Assembly (NCBI GenBank): GCA_905181925.1
Contig: CAJIZU010000044.1
Location: forward strand, 1 to 41,366
Length of the DNA stretch: 41,366 nt
Reading direction: 5' to 3'
Source: a gamma proteobacterium HTCC2207
GTDB taxonomy: Bacteria > Pseudomonadota > Gammaproteobacteria > Pseudomonadales > Porticoccaceae
In this document: piece after piece, positions 39,298-41,366 of the stretch
Numbering within the stretch: the stretch's first letter is position 1
Layout: each line of letters begins with the position of its first letter
Notes under the pieces: generated by a model
Seen by the model: only the letters and a program-made list of their open reading frames with translations
Told to the model about the DNA's origin: nothing
Databases searched by the model: none
Program-made: the position numbers and the translations under genes

Positions 39298-40698
39298 TCA
39301 ATAAATGACGCCTTTTGAAATCACTCGATATATATCCTGAGTGTGTCGTATGTCCGTCAGAGGGTTATTGTTTAAAACCACAATATCGGCCAGTTTGCCA
39401 ACATCAAGGGTACCCATTTCTGATTCTAAGTTAAAAAACTCTGCGGGCGCCACCGTTGCAGCTCTCAGGGCCTCTGTTGGTGAGAGACCAGCTTGAACCA
39501 GAAGCTCTAGCTCTTTGTGTAGGCTAAATCCAGGCGTTAAATACCCTATGGGAGTATCAGTTCCTGCCAATATTTTGACGCCATTCTGATTAAATAAACC
39601 AACAATCCTCATACTCCAATCATTAAAGATGATTGCACTCTCGCTTACGCCGGCTGCGGTTTCTGCAATAGAGGCAGATTGCCAGTTAGTTCTTACTGCA
39701 TCTGGTAAAAATTGATAAGTATCTCGCCAGAGTGGATCGCTAAAGAGACGTTTTGCACCGTAGGAATTAATCGTCAATGTAGGCGTCTGAAATACCTCAT
39801 TAATGGCTAGCTGCTGAATGATGGCGTCGCAGCGCTTTTTGTCAAAATTTGCAATCGCCGCATATCTCTGGGATTTGTGGATTTTTGATCGCAGCGCCGA
39901 GCCTGCAATATTTTCATCATTGAGCAACAAGAGTTGTCTTTCTAACCTTATTTCATCCGCGTTGAATGCGCACGCTAGGTCAAGGTTACGTATATGCTGC
40001 ATACCGCCAAGCCCAGCCTCGATAGCCTCCAAGAGATCAATACTTAAGGGGATATGCCCGGTGACTCTCAGTTCTTTTTGTTTAGCGATTTTAAGTAGCT
40101 TCAAATAAGTAGGGCGAGAGAGCATTTCATATGATTTCAAAAATGAAGCCCCTTCAGCCACTAAGTCATCAACGATTTTCTCAATATCAGAATCTTCATT
40201 AATACCAATCGATAACTCTGGGAATCCTGGCTCCATACCCTTGTAAACCCTGTCTGTACCATCGATTAACGGCCCTGAGAAAAAAAGTCGCGGTGCTTTG
40301 TGAGAATTATTCGCGGCATAGTCTCGTGCCGGTTTTAAGTGATCTAAAACAGCGCCTGTATCTCGGATACTGGTGATGCCATTTCTAAGAAAAAGGTCAT
40401 ATGAGGTTTTAAAATCGAGTTCAGGAATAAATGTTAGGTGCACATGTGCATCCCAGAGACCCGGGATAAGGAACTTATCTTGAGCGTCGACCACAATGTC
40501 CGTCTCTTGGATATCCGCTATGTCGCCGGCTGACAGAATTGATTGAATTTTCCCGTTTTCAACAATAACGGTCGTAGCCAGTCGAGTGGGATTCAGTGCA
40601 TCTATTAGTGTGGCATTAATAATCACTAACCGATTTTCTGCAGCGGTCGAGCAGCAGAAGAAAATCAGACCCAAAATGGCAATATATCTTTTGAACAT
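39298..40698 (-). CDS. Exported amidohydrolase family protein (imidazolonepropionase/prolidase-like)
   Basis: Signal peptide MFKRYIAILGLIFFCCSTAAEN (preferred start 40698; ORF opens at 40758); metal-site motifs LWDAHVHLTF, FLKSYEM, VTGHIPL, MQHIRNL, LAGTDTPIG. Confidence 0.88.
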   Translation of the reverse strand: MFKRYIAILGLIFFCCSTAAENRLVIINATLIDALNPTRLATTVIVENGKIQSILSAGDIADIQETDIVVDAQDKFLIPGLWDAHVHLTFIPELDFKTSYDLFLRNGITSIRDTGAVLDHLKPARDYAANNSHKAPRLFFSGPLIDGTDRVYKGMEPGFPELSIGINEDSDIEKIVDDLVAEGASFLKSYEMLSRPTYLKLLKIAKQKELRVTGHIPLSIDLLEAIEAGLGGMQHIRNLDLACAFNADEIRLERQLLLLNDENIAGSALRSKIHKSQRYAAIANFDKKRCDAIIQQLAINEVFQTPTLTINSYGAKRLFSDPLWRDTYQFLPDAVRTNWQSASIAETAAGVSESAIIFNDWSMRIVGLFNQNGVKILAGTDTPIGYLTPGFSLHKELELLVQAGLSPTEALRAATVAPAEFFNLESEMGTLDVGKLADIVVLNNNPLTDIRHTQDIYRVISKGVIY

Positions 40699-40793
40699 AA
40701 ATTGTCTCCGATAATAAATTAAGTTTTTTCTCCAACAGCTAGCTCGCTGCAATGACATTCGGTCGTAACACCAAGAAGGCTTGAAACCACTGT

Positions 40794-41366
40794 TTAAATT
40801 ATTGTTTCCAATACGTTGATTATTCGCTTGATTTCTTTATGACTGGTGTAGTGTACAAACGATATACGTACCACACCATCGTCCGCTGGGATGCCCAACG
40901 CTTCCATCAAGCGATAGGCATAGCAGTTACCATTGGCTATTCCTATGCGTTGCTTAGATAGCAGGGCCGCAATATCAGCTGGATCGGTATCTTTAACGGT
41001 AAAAGAGACCGTCGGCGCTCTTCCTTCGCAGTGTGTTTTTCCGATTAGCTTGACACCCTCGCGATGGCTTAAAAAGTCTAGTAAAGGAGCTAAATTTTTA
41101 AGCTCAGCCCGGTGGAGTAAGTCACTCACGCGATCAGTTTTAGATGAAGTGTTGTTCTCGTCGCCAAAGTGGTGGTGATCAAGTAGCTCAAAGTAATCAA
41201 TAACCCCGTTAACTGAGGCGATTTGTGCATGATCCGGACCTGCTGGCGTAAAGCGACTAGTCGGATGATCTACGTTAAAAAAATGACCTTGGCTAGGGAG
41301 CATTTCATTAACAGCCTGGCGCATCGCCATAACACCCAAATGGGGCCCGTAAACTTTATACAGCGA
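40794..41366 (-). CDS. Cysteine desulfurase-like class V aminotransferase, C-terminal part (5' end outside window)
   Basis: Frame stays open past the listed TTG at 41339 to the window edge (SLYKVYGPHLGVMAMR, likely PLP-lysine context); C-terminus GNCYAYRLMEALGIPADDGVVRISFVHYTSHKEI. Confidence 0.88.
   Translation of the reverse strand, partial: SLYKVYGPHLGVMAMRQAVNEMLPSQGHFFNVDHPTSRFTPAGPDHAQIASVNGVIDYFELLDHHHFGDENNTSSKTDRVSDLLHRAELKNLAPLLDFLSHREGVKLIGKTHCEGRAPTVSFTVKDTDPADIAALLSKQRIGIANGNCYAYRLMEALGIPADDGVVRISFVHYTSHKEIKRIINVLETII

Noticed and set aside
1-41366. CRISPR, prophage, transposon, toxin-antitoxin or defence system
   Set aside because: No spaced repeat array, transposase, integrase, phage or recognised defence gene; the AddA/AddB-like pair is read as general DNA repair.

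Overview
This 41.4 kb window looks like gene-dense core chromosome from a gammaproteobacterium. A marine SAR92/Cellvibrionales-like source is only an impression from gene content. I support 36 protein-coding genes, two of them cut by the window edges. In order they are: nadA (partial), BepA-like M48 protease, PerM/AI-2E transporter, DUF2244 protein, aceE-aceF, a VOC protein, a DUF482/GNAT-like protein, fabV, an LpxL-type acyltransferase, dapA-bamC-MBL hydrolase, an orphan leucine-rich lipoprotein, rsmJ, an EamA transporter, dapE, cmoM, a membrane J-domain protein, DAHP synthase, an AddA-like/AddB-like nuclease-helicase pair, rmuC, a DUF2489 protein, trmA, phhB, tusE, yccA, lpxH, ppiB, glnS, cysS, a GDPD, a divergent enoyl-CoA hydratase-like protein, folD, a secreted amidohydrolase, and a cysteine-desulfurase-like protein (partial). 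I found no tRNA, rRNA, CRISPR array, transposase, integrase or phage gene. I do not see a clear new multi-gene system. The signals most worth checking are: (1) a non-coding segment (about 15.28-15.51 kb) with a cluster of DnaA-box matches, a 13-nt inverted repeat built from two boxes and a repeated 10-mer; (2) the neighbouring orphan LRR-like lipoprotein; (3) an enoyl-CoA hydratase-fold protein lacking both canonical catalytic glutamates; (4) a Tim14/Pam18-like membrane J-domain protein; (5) a DNA-end-processing island (AddA-like, AddB-like, RmuC).
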